This document shows, in pieces, positions 1 through 10,737 of a stretch of DNA of 64,000 nt (its first letter is position 1; every line of letters begins with the position of its first letter). The position numbers and the translations under genes were made by a program. Source of the stretch: Eretmocerus hayati. Lineage: Eukaryota; Arthropoda; Insecta; Hymenoptera; Aphelinidae. Where the stretch lies: positions 122,294,305-122,358,304 of the forward strand of contig CM056743.1 of NCBI GenBank assembly GCA_029851415.1. Direction: 5' to 3'. Under the pieces are notes generated by a model that had not been told where the DNA came from, did no database searches, and worked only from the letters and a program-made list of their open reading frames with translations.

Positions 1-317
1 AAGAGTGGATCTGAAGAAACTTTCAACCAATCTGTATTGCACTTTCAACAAAACGGAGTATCCTCCAGAATGGATCAGAATATTCTAAAATTTACAACCC
101 GTCTGAGAGAACAGGAGCCGATACCCGTAAAACATGATTGAATGGTCGAATTGACATAAAAACATTTTCAAGAGATATATTATTATACAGTCCACCTCGG
201 TTGTAACGACCTCGGCTACGAGACTTTGGTTATAACGAGCGAAAATTTCTGGAAATTTAGATTTCTACCTTCCTTATAGCAAGCAAACACGATCTCGATA
301 TCAAACTATAGGTGCTT

Positions 318-614
318 CTGAGCCTCAACATTTTATGTAAACACGGAGCATTCAAGCAATGTATCAGAATAATTCCAAGTGGCAAAGTGAGCGCAAAGAA
401 AAGAAAAGCGTTCACTACACGTGATAAAGTTGACATTATAAAAGCATTGCAACAAGGACAGAAAAATGCTGAATTGTGCAAAATCTGTGGCGTTGCTAGC
501 TCAACTATTTCCACCATCTGGAAGAATGAATACCAGATAAAAAACCAGACGAAGAGAGTTCGGGTAATTCGATTCCAAACACTGTCACTCATTCAAAAGC
601 ATCATCGGCCTTAG
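318..614 (+). pseudogene. Tigger transposase N-terminal CENP-B-like HTH remnant
   Basis: The reading frame encodes a basic lead (AKKRKAFTTRDKVDIIKAL) followed by a helix-turn-helix with the CENP-B/Psq pattern, including CKICGVASSTISTIWKN. This is the module with which pogo/Tigger transposases bind their terminal repeats. The frame ends about 100 residues in, whereas full transposases are usually about 450-600 residues. The DDE catalytic domain and second HTH are missing. No good start codon was identified; the domain itself begins near 385. It is a broken transposase and is unlikely to be active. Confidence 0.75.
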
Positions 615-763
615 AAACTTTGAACAATTTCTACCTCGATGAAAATGTACACGATGAGTTTTTCTATCATTGCTCCAAATTGAAAAGCATGCTTCAAGAT
701 CACGAATATCGAGCCAAAAAAGCAACATTAATCTCTGACTCCATTTCAAAAGCTCTCTCGTAA
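593..763 (+). pseudogene. Tigger transposase C-terminal tail remnant
   Basis: A 57-codon stretch in the +2 frame relative to the HTH fragment reads through to a TAA at 761-763. It is rich in Leu, Lys and Asp/Glu (it includes NNFYLDENVHDEFF and ends DSISKALS), as expected for the acidic or coiled tail after the DDE domain in Tigger proteins. Its position directly after the HTH suggests an internal deletion that fused the two ends of the gene. The assignment rests on position and composition. Confidence 0.45.
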
Positions 764-1208
764 TTCTATGACTCATAACTCTTTAATGTTTTATTCTATT
801 GTGTTTTATTCCATTGATTCCATCTGTTTGATTTTATTTCGTTAATCTCATTTCATTTTATCTGAACTCTGTTTCATCTCATCCTATTTTATTTGGAATG
901 AAACGGGCACCGAAGCCTCACATCCAGAAATACTATGATGACCTATTTATATACAATCTCATTTGTAACAAATACTTGGAAAATATAGAATCAAGTAGTG
1001 TATCGTCTTATTGAAGATAACATTTAACCATATAAAGGTAACAGAATAATTTCTATTTAGAATGCCATGTAATAAAGTTTAACAATAATTTCCCGAAGAT
1101 ATGCAATTATCAGGCAGCCTCGGATATAACGAACATATCGGTTATAACCGATATATAACGAGCAAATTTCTCCGGTCCCTTGACGCTCGTTACAACCGAG
1201 GTGGACTG

Positions 1209-2600
1209 TACTTGAAAATATGTTTACCCTGCTGTTTTTTTTGTGCGTTACCAACATTAGATCATGAGTCTGCAGCCAATTTTTCATCTTTCCTAATAAT
1301 TTTCTTTAGTTCTTGTCCGAGACCGAAAACGTTGCCACATCGTTCGTTTTTGGATTTTTTTCTTACTCCTCTTAGAAGCATTCTCGTAAAGATCACGCAA
1401 TGGTGTCCGGTTCACTGTAGTATAATAGGGATAGGAATTTCGCAGATCCGAATCCACTCCGGACCCTCGAAGGGTGAGGCGGATTCTAAACGTTTGATTT
1501 GTTGAAAACGATTTTCCTGGATTTGGATCGAGATGATTGGTTACCAATGAATAAGAAGTGTCTTGAATTCGTGTTACTCCCTAACTATTTTGGTGATCCC
1601 GACCTGCAGAAGTCTCATTAGTAGTTGCTGACTGCTGTCACCAGCGCGTGCTATCTGCTTGTAAATTTTTTGATGAAAATTGAAGACCGTGGTTCAAATC
1701 TTTCCCAGTCACGTACGCTTGTGATAAGTAAATGAAAACAAATCACATCTTTTCAATTGACCATTACTATCTACATCCACGTTTCTTCGCTTTGGATTCT
1801 CACAGGGCTCTTTTCTCCATCTGACTCAATATTTTTGGCTAGCAGCGTTTATTGCTCTTTTCTCGCGTCAAGGGTTCGTGCATAAGACTGCTGCACAGGC
1901 AATTAAGACAGGATGATGAAGAAGTATTATGAGCTTGATTTGAGAGCTCTTGAATTCTCACCAAGTTTAGAAACCCATAGCTAGATTAGTCAGTCGAGAA
2001 ATAACTTACAGACCAGCGAATATCGTCTATAAGGGGGAGTTCCAGAAACATTTGACTTTTGCAGTCACTTCTCGATCATTTGGACAGCGGACTTTTGATG
2101 AGGCATAGGAATTCTCTCTACAAATCTTAATTGATAGAACTATATTATAGTACCTGCTGAGATCACTCTAAAAACTATTCCTTTGCTTGAAATGAACTTC
2201 AAATTAGCTATGAACACCCGAATTGGTATAATAAAGTTGAAAATGAGCATTTTGATTTTTGTCGGTGATGCATTTTCGTTACAATATTTGTTGATATTTT
2301 GGAGGAAAACTGCTGTTGCAATTCTGATTTTGATTAAGTCGAAATATAATGCCAAAATATGGAATTACGTGAACATTCCAACCTCGACAAGATCAGTTCA
2401 AGTTTTAGGATGCGGTTGAATTTTCATATGCGCCAAATGTACCACGTGGGGTAACTAATAATACGGCTTGATGCAATTATAAGGTTTTGCACAACAGCTG
2501 ATGGTTTCAACCCTAAGTTGAAGGCGAAGTTTTGTAAATTATCACGAGTAAGTGAAAACTAGTCCACATAAGTGAATGCCATTTTGCAATGAGCCAAGAA
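1209..2600. other. No gene recognised
   Basis: AT-rich sequence with short ORFs on both strands, none with a recognisable domain or splice context. No tandem or inverted repeat of note was seen. Confidence 0.5.
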
Positions 2601-2735
2601 AATAGTATGTTGCTCCCGATGCGAGGCTAGGCTGTTTTGGGGCACGGGGATGGTTTTCCCTGAGTGCAATAGAGGGGAAAATATTCCCCGTTCCTTAAAA
2701 CAGCCTGCCGAGCGAGGGAAGTATGCTATTTTTTC
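2598..2735. repeat. Palindromic element, AATAGTAT-end family (copy A)
   Basis: The left end reads AAAATAGTATGTTGCTCCCG. The reverse complement of the right end reads AAAAAATAGCATACTTCCCT. GGCTGTTTT..GGGGAA and TTCCCC..AAAACAGCC pair further inward, so the whole 138 bp can fold back. The ends resemble those at 22.06, 25.72 and 43.18 kb. Confidence 0.55.
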
Positions 2736-4103
2736 GCATTAGGGTGAATAAACGCCAATTTTATGTTCGCAGCCGGGAGTAAAAGTGGCGCTTTAGTCGC
2801 CCTATGCTAAAAAAACAAGTTCGGTGACTATTAACACGTAGCTGGTACCAAAAGTATACTGAATTGTTGGGGGGAGGCACAAAAGTATGAGATTCAATTT
2901 TAGAGCGTTTGAGAATTGTAAAGCATTTTGTGCCTTGAGTGATACATGTTCCCTAATACTAGTGCATGAAATTAGAGCGTAAGCCATAGAAAGTGAGTAT
3001 AAAGCAGTGATTTCTAGCGATCTAAACACCCGGTTTTGCTGCTTGACACCCGATTTTGGAGGCATGAAAGCATTAGCAAAATCGGGTGTAAAGCACGTCC
3101 AGTTCGAGGTATCAATATGGAATTTGCTAAGGAAAAAATACGAAATTTATGGGGGGGAATCGAAAAGCGAAACAGAAATAATCGACCGTATTTTTACCCC
3201 AAGCTAGAAAATAAACCGCCTCACCCGAATGCCAAATACTTACTTTCGTCAGCTGGGTGCGGAAGAAAAGGAAAATCTGTGCGGAAAAGACACTTCTCCG
3301 CACAGCGTGTTGAAAAGAGTATTCTCACAAGAAAACTCACACAAATTCTGACGCTTTTTGGCACCACATGAATCGATGGATATAATTATAATTGACAAAG
3401 AGATAAATAACAAATCGAACAGAATTATAAAAAAATACAAACAAACTGTAAATAAGTATACATGATTGACGGAGACAGTAAAAAAATAACAAAACTAGTA
3501 CTTGGAGATTTCAGATACTCGATACGCGTAAACTTATAAGCATTTTAATGTTAATTTGTCAAATAATTTTTTTCCATTTCACAGAGCATCCATTTATTAA
3601 TTTGCATTAAAGATCATCATGTGGCAGGATTTAAAATGTCCCGTTCTTGATCAAGATGATGAACAATCTCACCCTGTTTTGATCTCAGAAGCCCTAGTTT
3701 TGATTGACAAATGAGTGAGATGTTGGGAAACCAAAAACTGGAATGTTGTTCGAATTTGAATCGAGATCTGAACCTTCCTTGCAGACGCGCGCGAAAATTT
3801 TTGGAAAATCATTGAATTAGGCTAAAGTAAAGAAATAGTACCCGACTGATCTCGGGGAGTGAGCACTCCAATTGACCTTCCAAGAGGCAATTTCCTCATC
3901 ATTCTGCCCATTAGGAGTCATACAGACAGTAGTAGTCATTGCTGCTCGCATGGCTGACCATGTCCCACGAGATTGACCAATTTTGTCCGAATTTGCGCTA
4001 AGACCTTTCCTTAAGACAGTGGTTAGTTCGGTCAGCTTGGACTTTTTCATTTTCAACTCAGAAGAAAATGATGAAAACAGAAGGCCTCGCGTTAAGGCGA
4101 CGC
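2736..4103. other. No gene recognised; short hairpin at about 3,045-3,095
   Basis: Contains a small inverted repeat, ACACCCGATTTTG / CAAAATCGGGTGT, at about 3,046-3,094. The segment around 2,775-2,815 (CGGGAGTAAAAG, then ATGCTAAAAAA) resembles inner parts of the palindromic family at 22.1 kb. The remainder is unassigned AT-rich sequence. Confidence 0.45.
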
Positions 4104-4470
4104 GGTCACCGTGCATGCTGAGAGTTATTCCCACTTTTCTCCGATATCCTTGCGATTTAGACTAAACGACGAGAAGACGAATACTCATTATTATCTAAAA
4201 CTTGAGTTCGTCTTCTCGTCGTTTAGCTCAAATCATAAGAGAATCAGAAGAAAGTGCGAATTACGAAGTGCCTATATTATAGGTTAGGAGGTGCCTGCGC
4301 TCAAGTTATTCGCACTTTTCTCCAGTTCTCTTGCGACTTGAGCCAAACGACGAGAAGACGAATTCAAGTTGAATGATGATAAGTATTCGTCTTCTCCTCG
4401 TTTAGTCTAAATTGCAAGTGTATTGGACAAAAGTGCGAATAACTTTCAGCGTGCACCGTGCACGGTGACC
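4104..4470. mobile_element. Composite hairpin MITE with GGTCACCGTGCA ends
   Basis: The outer ends are inverted: GGTCACCGTGCATGCTGA at 4,104 and the complement of the same motif ending at 4,470. Inside are two consecutive hairpins (about 4,128-4,261 and 4,308-4,441), each built from AAACGACGAGAAGACGAAT and its reverse complement around a short AT-rich loop. Related single hairpins lie at about 59,860-59,985 and 62,895-63,025. It has no coding capacity. Confidence 0.7.
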
Positions 4471-6380
4471 ACCAAAAGCTCGTAAGAGGCATGAGCGAAG
4501 CCAAGAGACGAAGAATAGCAAACAGCCGAAAAAATTCTCAAATATACTTGAACGAGCAACAAATCGATAGCCATTAAGAAAAAAAGGGGTTGCCGATCAC
4601 TTGAAAAATTGTTGAAATTTGCCGCGTTTCTCATAGCAGTTTTTAGTTTTACTACACGATTTTTCACTCTAATCTTGATGACTGAGGCCAATCTTTATCA
4701 AAACAGGTATGTAGCAGATAACGCCTCGATGCGGAATGGACCGTGAAATTTCAAATTTCAAGACACTTCATCCATGCTGTAACGAAGCTCGAAGGGCTAA
4801 TTCCTTTTACCTTTTGTTCCCCCGGTGGTGGTGTCCGCGGCTGTTCGCATCTTTGGGAATACCAGCAACGCATCTAATAACGAAGATATCAACATGCACC
4901 TTCCCATCCACATGTAAAAATCGCAGCGATACTCCGATCAAAAAGCCAACAGGAACCGCATCTTAGTTACCGATTTGTTGAAAATGCTGAGAAGGATGAT
5001 AAACGTTTTAGTAGGGTATGTCTAGACCTACTTAGAGCTGCATTGAAAATCACTTATTCCCCGTTCGAAATTTTCGAACACCGCGATCGGTATTAGTTGA
5101 TGGTTTGGGTGCTGAGTGTCGGTTTGGCGCGGATTTTTTTGCGAATGGGCGTCATCCTCGCTTATTATGCATCCCACACACGGTTCACGCACGGCAATAA
5201 ACAGCTTATACATGCATATATGAGTGATTCCGCCGAAAGTGGGATTTTTTGGTGCCAAAACCGTCACCGAGCGTGTTTTGGGCCAAAAAATTATTTCAGC
5301 CCCAGACGAGTTTTAGTGGGTCGTTGCAGTTGGTTTCCACTTGTTTGGGCACAAACGGAAGTACCTAGAGCTGCGTAGCTCAAAATTGAAGCCGGACAAA
5401 GATATGTCGAGTTTAAGGGGTCGCGGAGGGGGGGCGGAATTGACAGGGACGGAATTGACATCTCGTCTTGATTATATTCCCACGGCTCGACAACCAATCG
5501 TAGACTCTTTTCCGCGTAGATTTGCTCTAATGCAAACAAATACTTCAAGAAAACGTGTTCCACAAAGGGATACAGGGCCTGAGGGAAGAGCACAACGTGG
5601 GGACGGAAAGGACTGAACATTTTGTACGCCACTTTGAAAACACGTTTATGTGGTGGCCTGGGTGCGGATTCGAATTTTCAGTTTATGTCACGCAAGAATT
5701 AGGTGTATTTGGGTTTCTAGTAATCAATTTCATTGGTTAGAAAGGCTCAATAGATGATCGAAAACTTTGCCGAGCTAACTAATGCTGTGCAAGCAGTTTC
5801 GATGCAAATCCGTCTTCAAAATGTCGGATAGCCATGCGCGAACTAACCAAGTAATTTTGACTTACGAAGTAGTGGAATGTTATTTGGAGTATTACAAATT
5901 GAAGTGCATAGCTATACACATGAGGGTTTTCGACTCTGAATATGCGTTGCATTGAATGCAAGAGTCAGAGGTGGGTTTTCTACAGGGGACGGAATTGACA
6001 TTTCGGCCCTTTATGAGGCACTACGAAATACAGGAACAATAGGATCGTCTCTAAAATTATTAACATAGTTGCGCACCAATAGAATACACCCCAGAAAATT
6101 GCTACAGTGCACATCCCGACCCTTAAAAACTTAAGGGAGCATGGAACACGGAAAATATCCCACTTTCGACGGAATCACCGATATACATATGCACGGGGTC
6201 AGGGGGGTGGAGGGAGGGGTTCCCGGCCGGCGGCGGCATCATCAGCGGCTGGTGGGCTGCGCGCGCATCCTCAGACAACACAGAACACAACTACACGACG
6301 CCGGTGACGGAGGGGAGCGGCACGAGGAAAGGAGGGAGCGGCGCGCCGGCGGCGGCGGCTCAGTCCGGCAGCAAACGCCC
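4471..6380. other. No gene recognised; repeated GGGACGGAATTGACA motif
   Basis: Unassigned sequence upstream of the CpG-rich block. GGGACGGAATTGACA occurs intact near 5,446 and 5,986, with a partial copy (GGGCGGAATTGACA) near 5,432, possibly traces of a dispersed repeat. GC content rises sharply after about 6,190. Confidence 0.4.
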
Positions 6381-6548
6381 GAGTGAACGTGTGGTCCCCG
6401 ATATTTGTTTTATTCACGGAATATCGCGCGAGTGCAGGCCGCCGCCCCCTCGATAGCAAGACGATAGATACGGGCGTATAATCGTGGTGCACGTGCGTCG
6501 CCCGGCCTGTCTCACCGTCTGCCCACCACCTGCAGCGGTATCGAGCCG

Positions 6549-6585
6549 ATAAAAACCCGCGTGTGCTACGTGTGCTTCATTATCT
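6549..6585 (+). promoter_or_regulatory. Candidate core promoter (TATA-like + initiator)
   Basis: A TATA-like GATAAAAA begins at 6,549. An initiator-like TTCATTA lies about 29 bp downstream, with its central A at 6,579, the spacing expected for arthropod TATA/Inr promoters. Both sit in a CpG-rich block upstream of the first coding exon. Other Inr-like TCAGT motifs occur at 6,605-6,609 and 6,663-6,667, so the exact start site is uncertain. Confidence 0.35.
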
Positions 6586-7281
6586 AATCGCCGGTGCACC
6601 CACATCAGTATTTGCTCTCGTCGGCATCGCGCAGCTGCCCGGACCAACGTGTGTTGCGTTCATCAGTTTTGAGATTTTTTTAGTGCGTGTGTGTGTGTAC
6701 AGTTGCCGTTTGTTATAGAAAATCGACATGCCGCGCGTTTCGTGCGCGCCTCGCTCGAGGAACACCATCATCGCATTCGTCGGCATCTCGTACCAGCAGC
6801 AACAACAACAGCAACAGCGTCCTCGAGAGTGTCGACGACTCGGTGGCAGCAGCCGGTGAACGAGATTTGCAACGCGGTCGCTGTGATACATTATAAAATA
6901 CAAACCGGTCGGGGCAACTCCTCGCTCGTGGCACGGCCCTGCGCGCCATCCAGACATTCAACCAGCCAGCCAGCCAGCCGCTCTGCGTGCCGCGATCACG
7001 GGGGGCCGTATATACGACGACGAAGGCACCGCACCACTTCAGCTCAGCCGGCCTCAGCTGTTTCCCGCCAATATAGCGCCATTGCCAGTTTGTGCTGCCG
7101 CGTAGCGCTCGCGGACAATTTTCATCAAATATATAACGAATCAGCAGCAGCTGCAGAGTTTGCGTTGTGAGCCGCCCCCGCATCACCCTTCTTACGTGTA
7201 TTTTACTACTACTACTACTACTTGTAGTATACTACGAAAGCGGGGTCGCGTGCTCAGCACAGCGCATCGGCAGAGCCGTTC
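6580..7281 (+). other. Putative long 5' leader (5'UTR) of the host gene
   Basis: CpG-rich, CAG/CAA-rich sequence between the candidate promoter and the first coding exon. It contains several upstream ATG ORFs (for example at 6,687, 6,691 and 7,167) and an AGCAGCAACAACAACAGC run near 6,796. An in-frame stop (TAG, 7,225-7,227) precedes the proposed start. Long leaders with many upstream ORFs are common for insect regulatory genes, but a leader intron cannot be excluded. Confidence 0.4.
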
Positions 7282-7457
7282 ATGAGAGGCTCGGCGGCAG
7301 CTCAGCCATCCGCAGCAGCAGCCTCGGCGGCCGAGCTCGAGCCGGCTGACCGCGAGGATCATCAGCCTGAGATTATGTCAGTGTTTGTCAACAGCGGCGA
7401 ACTCGCTCTCGAGGAAATCGTCGAAACTACCGAAGAGCACGACGCCGAGTTTTGCAG
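7282..7457 (+). CDS. First coding exon of an unidentified host gene
   Basis: The frame is open from 7,228, after an in-frame TAG, to a consensus splice donor, CAG|GTGAGTACC, with the exon ending at 7,457. The first ATG is at 7,282 and a second in-frame ATG lies at 7,375. The encoded N-terminus is 58 residues plus two bases. An Ala/Ser-rich start is followed by an acidic segment (ELEPADREDHQPEI) and then by MSVFVNSGELALEEIVETT. High GC, CpG richness, the donor and the long leader support a real exon. I do not recognise the family; an acidic low-complexity N-terminus suits a nuclear regulator, which is inference. No downstream exon was found, implying a very long first intron or a gene that continues outside the window. 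Confidence 0.55.
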
Positions 7458-9159
7458 GTGAGTACCTAGTGTATACTGGGGTGATTAGATACGAGAAGCC
7501 AGCTAGCGCGAGCTATTCATTGTATATTAGACGCCATCAGCCGATCGCGAAAAGTGAAGTCCTACTTTCCGACTTCTTTTGTTTACATTCGAGACAGCGT
7601 GTGTTTTGCTTGTACAGCACCTTGCGCGCGCGCGGCTATACCCATGTATATCAGTAATAAATATAGGTACTTACACCAGCACACCTTGACGCTTTCGAGC
7701 CATCATCATATATTATATACTCAACTGCGCAGTTTCACGTTTCTCCCTCCTCACGACGATTATTATGGCCCATGCATTATAACATTATGCATGGAATGTA
7801 TAATAGCCCTAATATAATATGCTGATGCAACGGACATACTCGACGAGCCCTTGCGCCCTTTGTTATCCCGATTTTCCATAGCACCTACACGCAACGCTCG
7901 ATAAGCGACGGTGGCCGTATTAAATTGAGTATGAACGGCTGGTCGTCGTTTTGTTGTTGTTGTTGTTGTTGCTGCTGACGAAACGAGCGTCTGAGGTGCG
8001 GGAGCGACAGAATGTTCAAGGAGTGCGCCCTTATATAAATAGATACTTTTCACGCAGTGTGTACAATTTTACTATACGCGAGCGTCGTCGTTGATGCGAC
8101 CGGCTGACAAAAACACAACATGACCGGCTGATGGTTGCGTGCGAAACATATGTGTGTCTCGATGAGAATAAGATCAGCGGGTGAGTGACGTCGATCGGTC
8201 TGCATGGTAGAGATTCCCACAACAAGCCCGAGTACCTCGCCACTGCCTTGTATGCTTCAGTGGTAATCTACTTGAACCCTATCTTTGTGTAGCGATCAAC
8301 GTGTAGATCATGGTATAAAGGTCAGTAGGAATTACGAGTAGTAACGAATTACAGTGACATTTGGTCGTTACTTTAGAAAATCGTTCCGTAATCTTCATTT
8401 GTCCCTGTTATAGGAAAACTGGCTATTTCCTCCGAAAATTCGTTTTCATATTATGTTAGAATGGAGATCATGATTGCACAACTTACAATTAGTGACACAC
8501 TTCTGTCACAATCATATTACGATTCGCCGAGTCAACGCCAAGGTTATTCTCAGGGAAAAAATTGCATTGGATAATGACGCACCCTGTGGAATGTGCACAA
8601 AATTCATTCACACCCTTTAGTGTGGAGTGTCATTCTCGTGAGAGAATCTATAACTCATTTTTCTATTAAAAACTTACATTACGAGCCCGATTGTCATACC
8701 GATGTGACCTCTCGCATCGATTAGCATCATGTCAACATTCAACCGTCAGTTTCCATTTGTTGTACCGAATACGTAATCTGCGAGGTAATCTGTTATCGAT
8801 AAATTTGAAATTGGGGGGATCTTGTTCATGTTGATAGGTTCTCTGTATTCTATTGATATTCCTGCCAGATATGCTTGTCATTATCTAGCAAATTGGCCAA
8901 TTGACTTCGAATCGTTGTCAATCTTCCTTAGTTCGATTTTGAATGGTAATGATGTATCACGCGTACATTGATAATAGCGTGTCTATTTATCTGTCTTCGT
9001 CATGATCGTTACAATCCTATACTTCAAATTTACCTTTTTTCCAGTCAAATCAAATGTAACATGTTGTTGGTTTTTTTATTTACCTTAAATTTTTTATCGC
9101 CTCTCCTATGTTATGGTTTTATGGTTCTTTTCCGACTCTAATGTCCAGCAATTATCAAT
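7458..9159 (+). other. Putative start of a long intron
   Basis: Begins with the donor GTGAGTACC. GC content falls gradually to AT-rich sequence after about 8,250. Includes a GTT/GCT trinucleotide run near 7,950-7,978. No exon with paired splice signals was recognised. Confidence 0.4.
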
Positions 9160-9224
9160 AATGGCGTATGAATTTAATGCTTTTTTTTGGACTACTTTGT
9201 TCTATCAATTATTAGGGAACAAAC

Positions 9225-9258
9225 GACGTTTCGGACCTCTGATTAGGTCCTTCTTCAG
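9225..9258 (-). other. Hammerhead-like core in the transposon arm (compact copy)
   Basis: On the minus strand the order is CUGAAGA (9,258-9,252), A, GGACCU, a 6-nt loop, AGGUCC, then GAAAC GUC (9,232-9,225). CUGANGA, a stem and GAAA are the conserved pieces of the hammerhead ribozyme core, which is known in Penelope-like and other repeats. There is one extra A before stem II, and I could not find convincing stems I and III. Self-cleavage is therefore doubtful. It may simply be a conserved palindrome of the inverted repeat. Confidence 0.3.
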
Positions 9259-9320
9259 GTTGAATATTATCTTATACTGAAGGGGGAGAATTTTGAGAAT
9301 CTGGTAGAAAAAAGCTTTAA

Positions 9321-9769
9321 GGTAGTACCCACGTGCAGGCCCGTATCAATGAGAGGGCGCCGGAGCTCGAGTATAGCGTTGCCGCGTGAGCGCAGCAGAC
9401 GACGCATACCACAAAGCATGGCGTTGAACCCGAAAATGCCCCACCGGCCGACTTTGGAATCAATTTGCTCAAGATTTTGATCGGCCAGCCACATTTCGGC
9501 TGCTGGCAAGAGAATTGCCAAGACCGCATTTATACGTATATTAAAATTTTACAGAACTCAACATATTTATTTCCGCATGAGCAGTTATAAACAGTGACGC
9601 TCCCATAAGACCGCGTGTATAAGCGCGTCAGATGCCGATGCTTTTTTTCAGAATTTATATCGGCAACGTCCTTTTTTCTTGGTAGATATGGAAAACTCAG
9701 AGTTTTAGCTTCAATTCTAGCTAACTCTTGCGACGCGAAACATATTTATTTGAAAGTGCGGGTACTACC
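9321..9769. mobile_element. TTAA-target MITE nested in the left arm
   Basis: Flanked by TTAA on both sides (9,317-9,320 and 9,770-9,773). Its ends are GGTAGTACCC and GGGTACTACC. The corresponding place in the right arm of the host element (about 10,090-10,112) reads through without the insert, around GCTTAAAATCTAAG, giving an empty site. TTAA duplications are typical of piggyBac-like and Kolobok elements. The non-coding interior is GC-rich near 9,340-9,440. Confidence 0.78.
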
Positions 9770-10154
9770 TTAAATCTAGGACTTATCAGCGCAGGTATCG
9801 CGGCGCTCATGCATGGGTCTTAGAGTTCGAGCTCGTCTCTTGAAGAAGGGAACGACTCTTTTTTAAAAAAATCCTTCTACATATTAACAGAAAAACAGTT
9901 CGATAGTAATGTTGATAATTATTAGACGAGTGCGCGTTAGTGTTTAGTGATCCTTATGACTGTGTGAGTGGATCAGTGCGTTCGGAAATCAGCCAGCTGG
10001 TTGGTCTAACATCCGACTTACGAAAAAGTCGCTTCCGCACGAGGTTTCACCGCTGAGGGGATCACAAAGTATACCTGCGCTAATAAATCTTAGATTTTAA
10101 GCTTCTTTCTATCAGACTTACAATTCTCCACCTTTAGTATATGATATACTCAAC

Positions 10155-10310
10155 CTGAAGAAGGACGTAATCATGATTAATCAGAGTGATCTGGAAAATT
10201 TCCCGAGTGAAATGGAATAATTCCATAAGAAATGCGTTCGCAACACTCGGATCTCAATGACTCTGGAATATTACCTGAATCATTTTTGTCAGTGCAGAGG
10301 TCCGAAACGT
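10155..10310 (+). other. Hammerhead-like core with expanded loop (second copy)
   Basis: The right-arm counterpart of the compact motif has CTGAAGA at 10,155-10,161 and GGAC at 10,163-10,166. GGTCC GAAAC follows only at 10,299-10,308. The stem-forming halves are thus about 130 nt apart instead of 6 nt, suggesting an insertion in this copy or a deletion in the other. Confidence 0.3.
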
Positions 10311-10379
10311 CGTTTGTTCCCTCATAATAAATAGAATAAGATAGTCCAAAAAAAGCATTAAATATACATACGCCATAAT

Positions 10380-10737
10380 GATTTTATGTCAGGAAATTCG
10401 GACGAGGGGTGAATTTGTTCACGCCTCAAGGTTACCTATACATCGTTTGGTAAAAGAACAGTGACCGCATTGCCTCCCCAGTCTTGCAATAACTTACAAT
10501 TAGTCTCGGCTGTGTCAAGCTATACGGTGAAATGCAAACGTCAGTGCACAGAAGTTGTTATTCCTAAAAAAAACGTTGCACATTAATTCGTAGAATGAAT
10601 AAACGTTTGTCGATGCCTTTTCTTCATCGTCCTAGCTACTTTCCTTGTGCTTTTCTCTCAATCACAGTGTTTTCATCTCTCATTCTGCTGAGTTCACGCT
10701 AGAGTGCTCGGCCCTGCATGGTTGTTTGTTTTCCTCT
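10380..10737. other. No gene recognised
   Basis: AT-rich spacer between two inverted-repeat elements. Nothing assignable was seen. Confidence 0.5.

Larger units (their letters stand above)
188..1208 (+). mobile_element. Tigger/pogo-like DNA transposon, internally deleted
   Basis: The element is bounded by perfect 22-bp terminal inverted repeats, 188-209 and 1187-1208, beginning CAGTCCACCTCGG. Each is flanked by a TA dinucleotide (186-187 and 1209-1210), the target duplication of the Tc1/mariner/pogo superfamily. Sub-terminal TTATAACGAGC-like motifs recur just inside both ends. Only a DNA-binding N-terminal remnant and a C-terminal tail remain, so the copy is non-autonomous. Perfect ends suggest a fairly recent insertion. 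Confidence 0.88.
9160..10376. mobile_element. Inverted-repeat element with ATGGCGTATG ends
   Basis: The left arm (9,160-9,320, continuing at 9,771-9,800) is inverted relative to the right arm (about 10,076-10,376). Both arms share, from the tip inward: ATGGCGTATG, GCTTTTTTTGGACTA, AGGGAACAAACGACGTTTCG, a CCTTCTTCAGGTTGA box, and AGCTT..AATCTAGGACTTATCAGCGCAGGTAT-like sequence. The centre (about 9,800-10,075) is unique and non-coding. The left arm is interrupted by a separate element at 9,321-9,769. Confidence 0.7.
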
